From: Draconibacterium mangrovi
Lineage (GTDB): Bacteria > Bacteroidota > Bacteroidia > Bacteroidales > Prolixibacteraceae
Assembly: GCF_010586825.1 (NCBI RefSeq)
Contig: NZ_JAAAGB010000004.1
Span: 62,001 to 126,000 of the forward strand
Direction: 5' to 3'
Length of the DNA: 64,000 bases
Shown one piece after another: positions 9,467-17,514 of the stretch (the first letter of the stretch is position 1; every line of letters begins with the position of its first letter). The notes beneath the pieces were generated by a model. It saw only the letters and a list, made by a program, of their open reading frames with translations, ran no database searches and was not told the DNA's origin. The translations under genes were made by a program, and so were the position numbers.

Positions 9467-10444
9467 TTACTGTCCTCCAAATCGTTTAGGTTTAATATAC
9501 ATGTTGATCAGTGGCACAAACGCATTCATAATCAGAATTGCGAACGAAATTCCTTCGGGGTAAGCGCCAAACATACGAATAGAGATCGTGATCAACCCAA
9601 TTCCAATTCCGTAGATCAGTTGTCCTTTTCCGGTCATTGGAGAAGTTACCATATCGGTGGCCATAAATATGGCTCCCAACATTAAACCTCCTGTAAAAAT
9701 GTGGTAAACCGGGTTTACATACATTTCCGGATTTACCACCCAGAAAATGCCCGAAACCACCAAAACAGTAAGTATAATCGATACCGGCGTTTGCCAGGTT
9801 ATTACTTTTTTCCAAAGCATGTAAAGGCCTCCAAGAACCAGCAGCAGCGCTGATATCTCGCCCATTGAACCGTGGTTGAAACCAATGGCCATGTCGGATA
9901 AGTTGGGCAGTCTCTGAAGTTGCGAAACCGGAATGCCGTTTTTAATACCTTCTTTAATAATGGCAAGTGGTGTGGCTGCCGAAACAGCATCAACTTCCAT
10001 CATTCGTGTTACGGGCCACGATGTCATTTGTACCGGGAACGAGATCAACAGGAAAACCCTGCCAACCAGTGCCGGGTTAAACACGTTTGATCCTAAACCG
10101 CCGAACGAAAGTTTGCCGACTCCCATGGCTGCAATCGCACCAATTATAATGATCCACCAGGGAAGACTTGCCGGCACGTTAAAAGCCAAAAGTACACCGG
10201 TGATCAATGCCGATCCGTCGGTAATACTTGGTTTTGCCTTCATTATATATTTTTGAATGAGGAATTCGACGGCCAGACAGGACAGAACTGATAATAGTCC
10301 AATCCGAACGGCATCGAGGCCAAACATATAAATACCCCAGATCATGGCCGGAATCATCGCATATACCACCCGAAGCATAATCTTCTGGGTTGATTCGCTC
10401 GAATGAACGTGCGGTGATGGTGAAACTGTTAATAATTTACTCAT
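9467..10444 (-). CDS. rnfD: Rnf complex subunit D, FMN-carrying
   Basis: This 325-residue membrane subunit resembles RnfD/NqrB, with around nine to ten hydrophobic segments. The covalent FMN attachment motif is DAVSAATPL (152-160), with Thr158 as the expected modified residue; one position differs from the common SGATPL. The conserved loop GVGKLSFGGLGSNVFNPALVGR is cleanly readable at 108-129 (key residues Gly113-Gly118 and Asn120-Pro124). The gene follows rnfC after an unusually long 78-base gap containing a palindromic element, and is tightly coupled to rnfG. Confidence 0.96.
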   Translation of the reverse strand: MSKLLTVSPSPHVHSSESTQKIMLRVVYAMIPAMIWGIYMFGLDAVRIGLLSVLSCLAVEFLIQKYIMKAKPSITDGSALITGVLLAFNVPASLPWWIIIIGAIAAMGVGKLSFGGLGSNVFNPALVGRVFLLISFPVQMTSWPVTRMMEVDAVSAATPLAIIKEGIKNGIPVSQLQRLPNLSDMAIGFNHGSMGEISALLLVLGGLYMLWKKVITWQTPVSIILTVLVVSGIFWVVNPEMYVNPVYHIFTGGLMLGAIFMATDMVTSPMTGKGQLIYGIGIGLITISIRMFGAYPEGISFAILIMNAFVPLINMYIKPKRFGGQ

Positions 10445-10476
10445 TACTCAGTTGTTTGTTTTTCTTTCTTCTTGTC

Positions 10477-10515
10477 ATTTCAATCCGCCGGTTGACGGAC
10501 AGCATGACGATTGGT
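10477..10515. repeat. Dispersed palindromic element between rnfC and rnfD
   Basis: The gap between rnfC and rnfD holds a GTCAT...ATGAC-bounded segment with an inner TCCG...CGGA pair. It resembles the short hairpin repeats scattered between Bacteroidota genes and interrupts an otherwise very compact operon. Copy number elsewhere cannot be judged from this window. Confidence 0.4.
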
Positions 10516-10522
10516 TTGATTT

Positions 10523-11854
10523 TTATTTTTTACGTGAACGAATCATCGCTCCAACTTTCCCTTTTCCAAAACGGATATAATCGAGCAACGGACGGCTTGA
10601 TGGACAGGTGTAACTACACGAGCCACACTCGATACAATCCATAATGCGTTCGTTTTCTGCACGCTCGAAAATTTGTTTTTCACCCAAAGTCATCAGCAGG
10701 TAAGGTTCCAGTCCCATCGGGCAAACCGATGTACAACGCGAGCAGCGAATACAAGCTTGTATTTCTTCGCGTTTACTTTCTTCTTTTTGCATCAGAAGAA
10801 GTCCTGAAGTACCTTTTGTTACCGGAACATCGAGCGATGCAATGGCGCGTCCCATCATTGGGCCACCACTGATAATTTTTCCTGTATTTTCAGGAAGACC
10901 ACCGGCTGCTTCTATCAACTCGGAAGTAGCAGTACCAACCCGAACCATAAAGTTCGATGGTTTTTCAACGCCTTTTCCGGTTACGGTAACTACGCGCTCA
11001 AACAATGGTTTATTTTTCTGAATGGCTTCGTAAACGGCAAAGGCAGTACCTACGTTGCTTACCACTGCACCAACTGCAATTGGCAGAGCTCCCGAAGGAA
11101 CTTCTTTTCCTGTAACAGCATTGATGAGTTGTTTTTCACCCCCCTGCGGGTATTGTACTTTAAGCGCCTGAACGCTCACTCCGTTATAGGCAGCGCATTT
11201 TTCATTTAGCAGTTTAATGGCATCTGGCTTGTTGTTTTCAATACCGATAACGGCTTTATCAACGCCCATTGCTTTCATCAGCAACTGGATTCCCACCATA
11301 ATTTCGTCGGCTTTTTCCAACATCAAACGGTGGTCCGATGTAAGGTAAGGTTCGCACTCCACACCATTAATCAACAGCACTTCGGCTTTCATACCTTTTG
11401 GCGGTACCAGTTTAACGTGGGTAGGGAAGGTTGCACCACCCAAACCTACGATTCCGGCTTCCTGTATCTTTTTAACGATTTCAGGTCCGTCAACTGAAAT
11501 TTCCTTTACTAAATCTTCCGAGCGGTCGATGCCTTCCATCCACTCATCGCCTTCAACGGTAATAAAAATACCTTGCTTCGGATAACCCGAACTGTCGGCT
11601 GAAAAATCAACCTTGGTAACTTTTCCTGATACCGATGAATGAATGTTTGTAGAAACAAAACTGCTACTTTGCGCAATTACCTGTCCTACTTTTACCTCGT
11701 CGCCCTTTTTTACCACCGGAGTAGCCGGCGCACCAATGTGCTGAGCTACCGGAATAAAAACTGTTTTTGGAAGTGGCAGGACCTCAATCTTTTTATCTTT
11801 CGATAATTTATTTTCGGGAGGATGTACTCCGCCAATTTTGAACGTCTTCAACAT
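10523..11854 (-). CDS. rnfC: Rnf complex subunit C, NADH/FMN and 4Fe-4S protein
   Basis: The 443-residue peripheral subunit resembles RnfC: an N-terminal biotinyl/lipoyl-like barrel (KKGDEVKVGQVIAQSS, about 66-81), the NADH/FMN-binding domain with GLGGATFPTHVK, a SLBB segment, and two C-terminal 4Fe-4S motifs (CIRCSRCTSVCP near 368-379, CIECGSCSYTCP near 407-418). It links the complex to NAD(H) at the cytoplasmic face. It begins six bases after the rnfB stop. Confidence 0.96.
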   Translation of the reverse strand: MLKTFKIGGVHPPENKLSKDKKIEVLPLPKTVFIPVAQHIGAPATPVVKKGDEVKVGQVIAQSSSFVSTNIHSSVSGKVTKVDFSADSSGYPKQGIFITVEGDEWMEGIDRSEDLVKEISVDGPEIVKKIQEAGIVGLGGATFPTHVKLVPPKGMKAEVLLINGVECEPYLTSDHRLMLEKADEIMVGIQLLMKAMGVDKAVIGIENNKPDAIKLLNEKCAAYNGVSVQALKVQYPQGGEKQLINAVTGKEVPSGALPIAVGAVVSNVGTAFAVYEAIQKNKPLFERVVTVTGKGVEKPSNFMVRVGTATSELIEAAGGLPENTGKIISGGPMMGRAIASLDVPVTKGTSGLLLMQKEESKREEIQACIRCSRCTSVCPMGLEPYLLMTLGEKQIFERAENERIMDCIECGSCSYTCPSSRPLLDYIRFGKGKVGAMIRSRKK

Positions 11855-11860
11855 CCTGTA

Positions 11861-12727
11861 TTAATTTACTGGTTCAGTTTCTTTTTTTTCTTCTGGTTTT
11901 ACTTTCCTCGGAGGAAAGTTCTCTTCGATGATGGCACCGGTTGGGCAAACGGCCACACATTTGCGGCACAGTTTACACTTGTCGGAATCAATATATGCCA
12001 GATTGTTTTCCATGGTAATGGCATCAAACGGACATTCTTTGAAACATTTGCTACAGCCGATACATGCAACGCTACAAGCTTTTTTCGCTACGCCACCTTT
12101 ATCCTGATTGCGGCACGATACCACCACTTTGCGGTTTTTAGGCATCTTTTTGCGCAACTCGATCAGGTTTTTCGGACAAGCGTCAACGCAAGCTCCGCAG
12201 GCCACACATTTATCGTCGATGATTTGCGGAACACCAAGGTCGGAACGCAGTTCGATAGCATCGAAATCGCAGGCATCAAAACAATCGCCATAACCCAAAC
12301 ATCCAAACTGGCAATCGCTTTCGCCACTGTAAACCGATGATGCAATGGCGCAGGTAGTTGCCCCGTTGAAACTGCTGGTTTTAGGGCGGTGATCGCAGGT
12401 TCCGTTACAACGAATGTAAGCCACACGCGGATCTTTTTTAACGGCCTCAAGCCCCAGGATAGAAGCCACGTTGCTCATGGTTTCGTTTCCGCCAACCGGG
12501 CAGTTTAAATCGCCCAATGCACTCGCTTTTACACAGGCTTCGGCAAAAGCTCTACAGCCAGCATATCCACAACCTCCGCAGTTAGCTCCCGGCAATGCTT
12601 CGTCAACATCGTCGATGCGCGGATCTTCAATTACTTTGAATTTCTGTGCCACAAAATATAGTATTACCGCTGCTGCGGCGCCAATTACGGCTAATGTGGC
12701 AATTGTATATACAACCGTGATACTCAT
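11861..12727 (-). CDS. rnfB: Rnf complex subunit B, ferredoxin-like electron input subunit
   Basis: The protein is 288 residues with an N-terminal membrane anchor (about residues 4-27) and a Cys-rich cytoplasmic part. The Fe-S domain motif NCGGCGYAGC is followed by a second Cys-rich stretch containing CNGTC and CQFGC, then CVACGACVDACP, CIGCSKCFKECP and CKLCRKCVAVCP. This arrangement is typical of RnfB, which takes electrons from reduced ferredoxin. It starts three bases after rseC and leads the structural rnf genes. Confidence 0.96.
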   Translation of the reverse strand: MSITVVYTIATLAVIGAAAAVILYFVAQKFKVIEDPRIDDVDEALPGANCGGCGYAGCRAFAEACVKASALGDLNCPVGGNETMSNVASILGLEAVKKDPRVAYIRCNGTCDHRPKTSSFNGATTCAIASSVYSGESDCQFGCLGYGDCFDACDFDAIELRSDLGVPQIIDDKCVACGACVDACPKNLIELRKKMPKNRKVVVSCRNQDKGGVAKKACSVACIGCSKCFKECPFDAITMENNLAYIDSDKCKLCRKCVAVCPTGAIIEENFPPRKVKPEEKKETEPVN

Positions 12728-12730
12728 GTT

Positions 12731-13147
12731 TTAATTGGTTTCTTCGAGTTCGAATTTCAATACTTTTTTTAATAAATGCCTAAAAAAATATAATGTTATA
12801 TAGTATGGTACCAGAATGAATAAGGAAAGAAGCCCCGATTTTAGTTCGTCGCCGGTAACTTCAAGTGCAATGATTAAAGTGCCCAACACAACAAAAAACG
12901 GAATTACATAACCCCAGATAAGTGCGGTAAAACCTTTTGATTGTTTAAAAAGAATGGTAACCTCGTCGCCAATTTTGTAGCTGCCTTTATATTCGCTTAC
13001 CTCAATTTCCTTGTCCTGAAAATCGGAAACTGAACAGGCGCCCTGTGCGTGACAAGTTGAGCAGGCCGACTGGCTTACAATATTCACAGTAAGCGAAGCA
13101 TCTTTTATTGCTTTAACAAATCCCTTATGTCTAATTATAGATTCCGT
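12731..13147 (-). CDS. rseC: RseC/MucC-family protein, start codon uncertain (ACG?)
   Basis: The protein has the RseC pattern: a Cys-rich N-terminal motif (SACSTCHAQGAC), a small hydrophilic domain, then two membrane helices. RseC-like proteins accompany rnf operons and are linked to the reduction of SoxR-type Fe-S sensors. The first canonical in-frame start is GTG at 13087, which would delete the conserved first strand. Upstream, the frame continues without a stop and encodes ESIIRHKGFVKAI, which looks like the family N-terminus; an ACG at 13145-13147 stands where ATG is expected. No ATG, GTG or TTG occurs in this stretch. I give the extended form (138 residues). A point change, sequencing error or non-AUG start are all possible. 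Confidence 0.75.
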   Translation of the reverse strand, partial: TESIIRHKGFVKAIKDASLTVNIVSQSACSTCHAQGACSVSDFQDKEIEVSEYKGSYKIGDEVTILFKQSKGFTALIWGYVIPFFVVLGTLIIALEVTGDELKSGLLSLFILVPYYITLYFFRHLLKKVLKFELEETN

Positions 13148-13175
13148 AGCTGTAAATTTTGCTATTTGCAGATGG

Positions 13176-13183
13176 CAAAACTA
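13176..13183 (-). promoter_or_regulatory. Putative -7 box of the rseC-rnf operon
   Basis: The minus strand reads TAGTTTTG, matching TAnnTTTG, about 30 bases upstream of the conserved RseC N-terminus. The -33 position has only TTTC. Its position supports a translation start near 13147 rather than at the GTG further down. The rest of 13184-13425 holds no recognisable gene. Confidence 0.4.
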
Positions 13184-13425
13184 TATAATAAATTGAATCT
13201 CGAAATGACAGAAAAACAATTTTTCTGAAAACAGGGCTATTTATAAGTAGTCTAATTTAGATTGTCGAACCTTTCGATAATTAGTTCGAAAAAGTAAGGA
13301 AGTACGTTCTGAATTTAAGTTCAGATTTAAAGTGTAAAGTGGTCTTTAATGCTTGGATTTGTGTTATAAAAGAAAAGTTTTACAATTGTCTGGCAGACGT
13401 GTTCTACCCAAAAAAATGGGAAAAA

Positions 13426-15318
13426 CTACTCTTCCTTTTTTGCTTCATCTTTCAGCGAATCCACATCCCATGCACAATCGGTTTCATGAATGGAATAGTT
13501 TTTTTCAGCCTGCAAGGTTTCTTTTACTTGTTCTGCAAAACGACGGGTTTCCTGAATGAACTTGCCCTGATCTTCCAGCCAGTGTTGATAGAGTTCTTCA
13601 GTAACCTGGTCTTCGTGATGTTTAAAAGTGCGGGTAGCCCGGTAGGCTTCGTATTTCGAAAATCCCAGTTCAATCAATGCGTCGTTTCCCAATTCGGCGG
13701 CTGAATGAAAGTTTTCGCGTTGTACCTTATTGATGTTTAAATTCAGGTATTCAAACACATGAAAAATATCTTTGGCACGCGCCAGTATTTTTACATGCGT
13801 GTATTTTTTACGAACAATCTCTGCCACTTTTAACGCGTTTTCATGCTCGGCCATACTGAGAATCAGCAAACGGGCATTTTCAATTCCTGCTTTTTCGAGC
13901 ATTGTAGGGCGGGTAATGTCTCCAAAATACAGCTTGAAACCATATTTACGCAGTGTTTCAACGTTTGACGGATTATTATCGAGGATGGTGACTTTTATTC
14001 CGTTTGCCAGTAAAATCCGGCCAACTGTTAGTCCAAATCGCCCGAAACCTGCAAGAATTACAGGTGTTTCTTCATCCTCAATATCATCGTATTCCAGTTT
14101 GTTTTGCCAGCGAGCCAAAATAGGGCTCACCGCTTTGTCGTTAAAAATTAGCAGTAGTGGCGAAATGGCCATCGACAAGGTAACTACCAGCAAAAGCATG
14201 CCCGAAGTTTGTTCGTCGAACAGTTTGTTTTGTTTCGAGAAGGAGATAAGTACAAAAGCAAATTCGCTGGCCTGTGCCAACAGAAATGCAAAAAGAAACT
14301 CAAAACCTTTTTTTAGCCGGAATATTCTGCCCAATATCAACAGAACCACAAACTTTATAAAAATAAGGAGGAGCACAAACAGAATGATTACCCATGGATC
14401 TTCAATAAGCAGGTTGAAGTTGATACCGGCCCCCACAGAAATAAAAAAGAGTCCAAGCAGTAATCCTTTAAACGGATCGATGGTTGTTTCCAGCTCGTGG
14501 CGGTATTCGCTGTCGGCCAGAACAACACCGGCGATAAAAGTTCCAAGTGCGGGTGATAATCCAATGGCATCCATCCCAAGAGCAGTTCCAATTACCATAA
14601 GCAGTGCCAGGGCTACAAAAACCTCGTGTAGACCGGTTTCGGCAACCAGGCGGAAAATATGGCGCGCGGCAAATCGGCCAATAATAACCAAAACTGAAAT
14701 AGCTCCAATAATAATTAATAATTGCAGCCAGCCGGGCAATTGTGCAACCTGTCCAATACTGTTAATCGACGTATCGGAAAGATCGGCCGGTGTTCCCAGA
14801 GTGGCTATAATTGGAAGTAATGCAAGTATTGGAATAACCGCCATATCCTGAAACAACAAAACAGAAAAAGCCGATCGCCCGGCAATGTTACGCATTAATC
14901 CTTTTTCGCTTAAAGTTTGTAATACAATTGCTGTTGACGAAAGTGCAAGAATAAGCCCGATTGCCACCGCCCTGTTTAGCTGGAAGTTGAGCAGCAGAGC
15001 TACTCCCGTAATTATTCCGGCAGTAATAATAACTTGTAATCCCCCGAGTCCAAAAATGGAACGCCGCATTTTCCACAATAGTTTGGGCTCCAGTTCAAGA
15101 CCAATAATAAAAAGCATAAGCACAACTCCAAACTCGGCAAAATGCATCACTTCTCCGGCTTCGTTGCCTACCAATCGTAACACAAATGGTCCGATAATAA
15201 TTCCGGCGAGCAGGTAACCCAGCACCGAACCAAGACCCAGTTTTTTTGCAATAGGAACAGAAACTACTGCTGCACCAAGGTAAATTAAGGCGTTTAAAAA
15301 GAATTCCTGATTATGCAT
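13426..15318 (-). CDS. kefC: Glutathione-regulated-type K+/H+ antiporter
   Basis: The 630-residue protein combines a CPA2-type Na+/H+ exchanger membrane domain (about residues 1-390, with ~12 hydrophobic segments) and a C-terminal RCK/TrkA-N domain. Its Rossmann motif is VILAGFGRFGLTVG near residue 415. The LLFQDMAVIP signature of CPA2 transporters is present. KefB/KefC proteins exchange K+ for H+ and are gated by glutathione adducts. The start codon overlaps the kefF stop by eight bases, so the pair is coupled. KefB and KefC cannot be told apart from sequence alone. Confidence 0.88.
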   Translation of the reverse strand: MHNQEFFLNALIYLGAAVVSVPIAKKLGLGSVLGYLLAGIIIGPFVLRLVGNEAGEVMHFAEFGVVLMLFIIGLELEPKLLWKMRRSIFGLGGLQVIITAGIITGVALLLNFQLNRAVAIGLILALSSTAIVLQTLSEKGLMRNIAGRSAFSVLLFQDMAVIPILALLPIIATLGTPADLSDTSINSIGQVAQLPGWLQLLIIIGAISVLVIIGRFAARHIFRLVAETGLHEVFVALALLMVIGTALGMDAIGLSPALGTFIAGVVLADSEYRHELETTIDPFKGLLLGLFFISVGAGINFNLLIEDPWVIILFVLLLIFIKFVVLLILGRIFRLKKGFEFLFAFLLAQASEFAFVLISFSKQNKLFDEQTSGMLLLVVTLSMAISPLLLIFNDKAVSPILARWQNKLEYDDIEDEETPVILAGFGRFGLTVGRILLANGIKVTILDNNPSNVETLRKYGFKLYFGDITRPTMLEKAGIENARLLILSMAEHENALKVAEIVRKKYTHVKILARAKDIFHVFEYLNLNINKVQRENFHSAAELGNDALIELGFSKYEAYRATRTFKHHEDQVTEELYQHWLEDQGKFIQETRRFAEQVKETLQAEKNYSIHETDCAWDVDSLKDEAKKEE

Positions 15319-15907
15319 CGCGCTTAATTATTTCGTTCATATACTCCATTGTGTTCAGTTGTTCCGAATCAATCTCGTTATCGCGAAGCATAGTTATAAC
15401 CTTACGATAATCGTCGGCAAATTTTTTTATGTCATCTCTGCTTAGGGTATGCGAACCGTGCACTACAAAAGGCGGGAGGTTTTCCATCCGGCAAAGACTG
15501 GCAGATTGTATAAAAGGTGCTAAAAACTGGTTTATGGTATACCGGTTTTTTCCCTCGGCACTGTATACTTCTTTTCTTCCGCCGGTTGAAATGCACGACA
15601 TGGCCCATTTACCTTCCAAAGCCCGCCCGTGTGTACCATAAGCAAAGCCATGTTGCAAGACCAAATCCATCCACTCTTTAATGATGGCCGGAGCACTGTA
15701 CCAGTAGAACGGATGTTGCCAGATTATAATATCGTGCTCGGTAAGCAGTTTCTGTTCAACAGGCACATCAATAAAAAAATCGGGATACTTTTCGTACAAA
15801 TTATTAACGGTAACGCCATCCAGATCTTTAATAGCTTCCATTAGCATTTTATTGATGAGCGACTTGTGAAAAGCCGGATGTGCAAAAAGTATTAATATTT
15901 TTTTCAT
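15311..15907 (-). CDS. kefF: KefF-like NAD(P)H oxidoreductase (flavodoxin fold)
   Basis: The 198-residue protein matches the KefF/MdaB quinone-reductase family: N-terminal FMN phosphate loop (FAHPAFHKS), the motif QHPFYWYSAPAIIKEWMD (residues about 64-81), and STGGRKEVYS. KefF is a cytoplasmic flavoprotein that activates KefC. The gene lies directly upstream of and overlaps kefC, which strongly supports the call. It is a full-length member. Confidence 0.88.
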   Translation of the reverse strand: MKKILILFAHPAFHKSLINKMLMEAIKDLDGVTVNNLYEKYPDFFIDVPVEQKLLTEHDIIIWQHPFYWYSAPAIIKEWMDLVLQHGFAYGTHGRALEGKWAMSCISTGGRKEVYSAEGKNRYTINQFLAPFIQSASLCRMENLPPFVVHGSHTLSRDDIKKFADDYRKVITMLRDNEIDSEQLNTMEYMNEIIKRDA

Positions 15908-16208
15908 AGATAAATTCTGTTAAAACTGAAAAGAGATGATTAAAAATCTCAAACAAATTTCAGAATGACAATGTTGTCAGGTACTAATATCAGCTTTTAT
16001 GAGCAACTATAAAAGCATAAATACCCGGAAAACAAAAAAGTTTACGTTTTTCTATTTGAATTTTGAATTTATCGATTTTGTAAATAAAAAATGCTGTAAT
16101 TCAGTGTCTACATAGTGTTGTTAATGTTATTTCACGCAAATGATATCAAAAAGTCATGAAACCGTTTCAGAAAACTTTGTAATTTTGCGGCTGATTTAAA
16201 GGACAGAT
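15908..16208. other. Intergenic region between kefF and ribBA
   Basis: This 301-base AT-rich stretch separates divergent genes. It holds a putative ribBA -7 box near its right end. I saw no RFN/FMN riboswitch pattern, no RNA gene and no open frame of note. Confidence 0.5.
16180..16187 (+). promoter_or_regulatory. Putative -7 box of ribBA
   Basis: TAATTTTG fits TAnnTTTG and lies 22 bases upstream of the ATG, giving a very short leader. No convincing -33 TTG is seen. Confidence 0.4.
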
Positions 16209-17435
16209 ATGACAGAAATTAAGCTTAACACAATTCCTGAAGCCATTGCTGCTATACAGAGAGGTGAAATGGTAATTGTTGTTGATGATGAAGATAGAGA
16301 GAACGAAGGTGATCTAATTGTTGCCTCGGAATTGATCACCACTGAAATCGTAAATTTTATGGCATCGCAGGCCCGGGGCCTTATTTGCGTAGCATTAACA
16401 GAGGACCGTTGCAAGGAACTGGAGCTGGAATTAATGGTGGGTAAAAACACTTCGGCCAATGAAACGGCTTTTACTGTTTCGGTTGATGCGATACACCCTG
16501 AAGTAACAACAGGTATTTCTGCTGCCGACCGGGCAATTACCATAAAAATGCTGGTTGATAAAAAAACCAGACCGGAACAATTGGGCCGTCCGGGGCATAT
16601 TTTTCCTTTAAAAGCAATGGAACGTGGGGTGTTGCGTCGCACCGGACACACCGAAGCAGCTGTTGACCTTGCTCGTTTAGCCGGTTTAAAACCTTCGGGT
16701 GTGCTGGTTGAAATTATGAACGACGACGGAACAATGGCCCGTTTGCCACAATTGTATGAGTTTGCTCAGAAACATAAGCTGAAGCTGATAACCATCAAAG
16801 ACCTGATTTCTTTCCTGTTCCAGAGCGAAAGCCTGATTGAAAGAGGAGAAGAAGTGGCTTTGCCAACTGATTACGGCGATTTCAGAATCGTTCCTTTCCG
16901 TCAGAAATCGAATGGTGCCGAACATGTTGCTTTGATAAAAGGTGAGTGGGAGCCAAACGAGCCAATTATGGTTCGTGTGCACTCGTCGTGTATGACCGGC
17001 GATATTTTTGGATCAATGCGTTGCGAATGTGGCGACCAGCTGCATAGCTCGATGGAAATGATTGAAAAAGCCGGCAAAGGTGTTATCGTTTACATGATGC
17101 AGGAAGGACGAGGCATTGGGCTGCTGAATAAAATTGCTGCATACAAGCTTCAGGACCAGGGAATGGATACAGTTGAAGCCAATCTTCATCTTGGATTTAA
17201 GGCCGATGAACGTGATTATGGTGTGGGCGCACAAATTTTATGTAATCTTGGAGTTACCAAAATGCGTTTGCTAACCAATAATCCGGTTAAACGTGTTGGT
17301 TTGGAAGGTTATGGATTGGAAGTAAAAGAGATTGTTCCAATAGAAATTGCTCCAAACGAGCACAATCAGCGTTACATGAAAACCAAGCGCGACCGGATGG
17401 GGCATCACCTCCGAAAGTTTAACTACGATAAATAA
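16209..17435 (+). CDS. ribBA: Bifunctional DHBP synthase / GTP cyclohydrolase II
   Basis: The 408-residue protein fuses RibB (residues about 1-200) and RibA (about 205-405). RibB motifs [12 protein letters not shown] and [13 protein letters not shown] make 3,4-dihydroxy-2-butanone 4-phosphate from ribulose 5-phosphate. The RibA half has the zinc-site cysteines in [19 protein letters not shown] and the GTP-binding stretch MQEGRGIGL. It opens GTP to start riboflavin synthesis. It stands alone here, without other rib genes. The flavin it feeds is used by the Rnf complex and the nitroreductases in the same window. Confidence 0.97.
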   Translation: MTEIKLNTIPEAIAAIQRGEMVIVVDDEDRENEGDLIVASELITTEIVNFMASQARGLICVALTEDRCKELELELMVGKNTSANETAFTVSVDAIHPEVTTGISAADRAITIKMLVDKKTRPEQLGRPGHIFPLKAMERGVLRRTGHTEAAVDLARLAGLKPSGVLVEIMNDDGTMARLPQLYEFAQKHKLKLITIKDLISFLFQSESLIERGEEVALPTDYGDFRIVPFRQKSNGAEHVALIKGEWEPNEPIMVRVHSSCMTGDIFGSMRCECGDQLHSSMEMIEKAGKGVIVYMMQEGRGIGLLNKIAAYKLQDQGMDTVEANLHLGFKADERDYGVGAQILCNLGVTKMRLLTNNPVKRVGLEGYGLEVKEIVPIEIAPNEHNQRYMKTKRDRMGHHLRKFNYDK

Positions 17436-17441
17436 ATTTGT

Positions 17442-17464
17442 ACTTTGTAAAAAAATTACAAAGT
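17442..17464 (+). terminator. Hairpin after ribBA
   Basis: ACTTTGTAA and TTACAAAGT form a perfect 9-bp stem around an A5 loop, seven bases after the ribBA stop. A T-rich tail is missing, so termination is only probable. Confidence 0.45.
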
Positions 17465-17486
17465 GACTTGATAGATAGAATTTCAT

Positions 17487-17513
17487 GATTAGATTTGTAG
17501 CATAAATCTAATC
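17487..17513 (+). promoter_or_regulatory. Perfect hairpin abutting the sulfatase start codon
   Basis: GATTAGATTT (17487-17496) and AAATCTAATC (17504-17513) form a 10-bp stem with a 7-base loop. It ends one base before the ATG at 17515, so the folded mRNA would cover the whole initiation region. Confidence 0.5.
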
Positions 17514-17514
17514 T

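Noticed and set aside
9466-9480. TTG start of rnfG
   Set aside because: The ATG at 9465 has a clear GGAGGA upstream and fits the family N-terminus.
13772-14851. Long plus-strand open frame (359 codons) opposite kefC
   Set aside because: It lies fully antisense to a well-conserved antiporter, has no family features and follows the codon bias of the opposite strand.
15908-16208. FMN riboswitch before ribBA
   Set aside because: No conserved RFN helices or loop motifs could be seen in the leader, and the predicted leader is too short.
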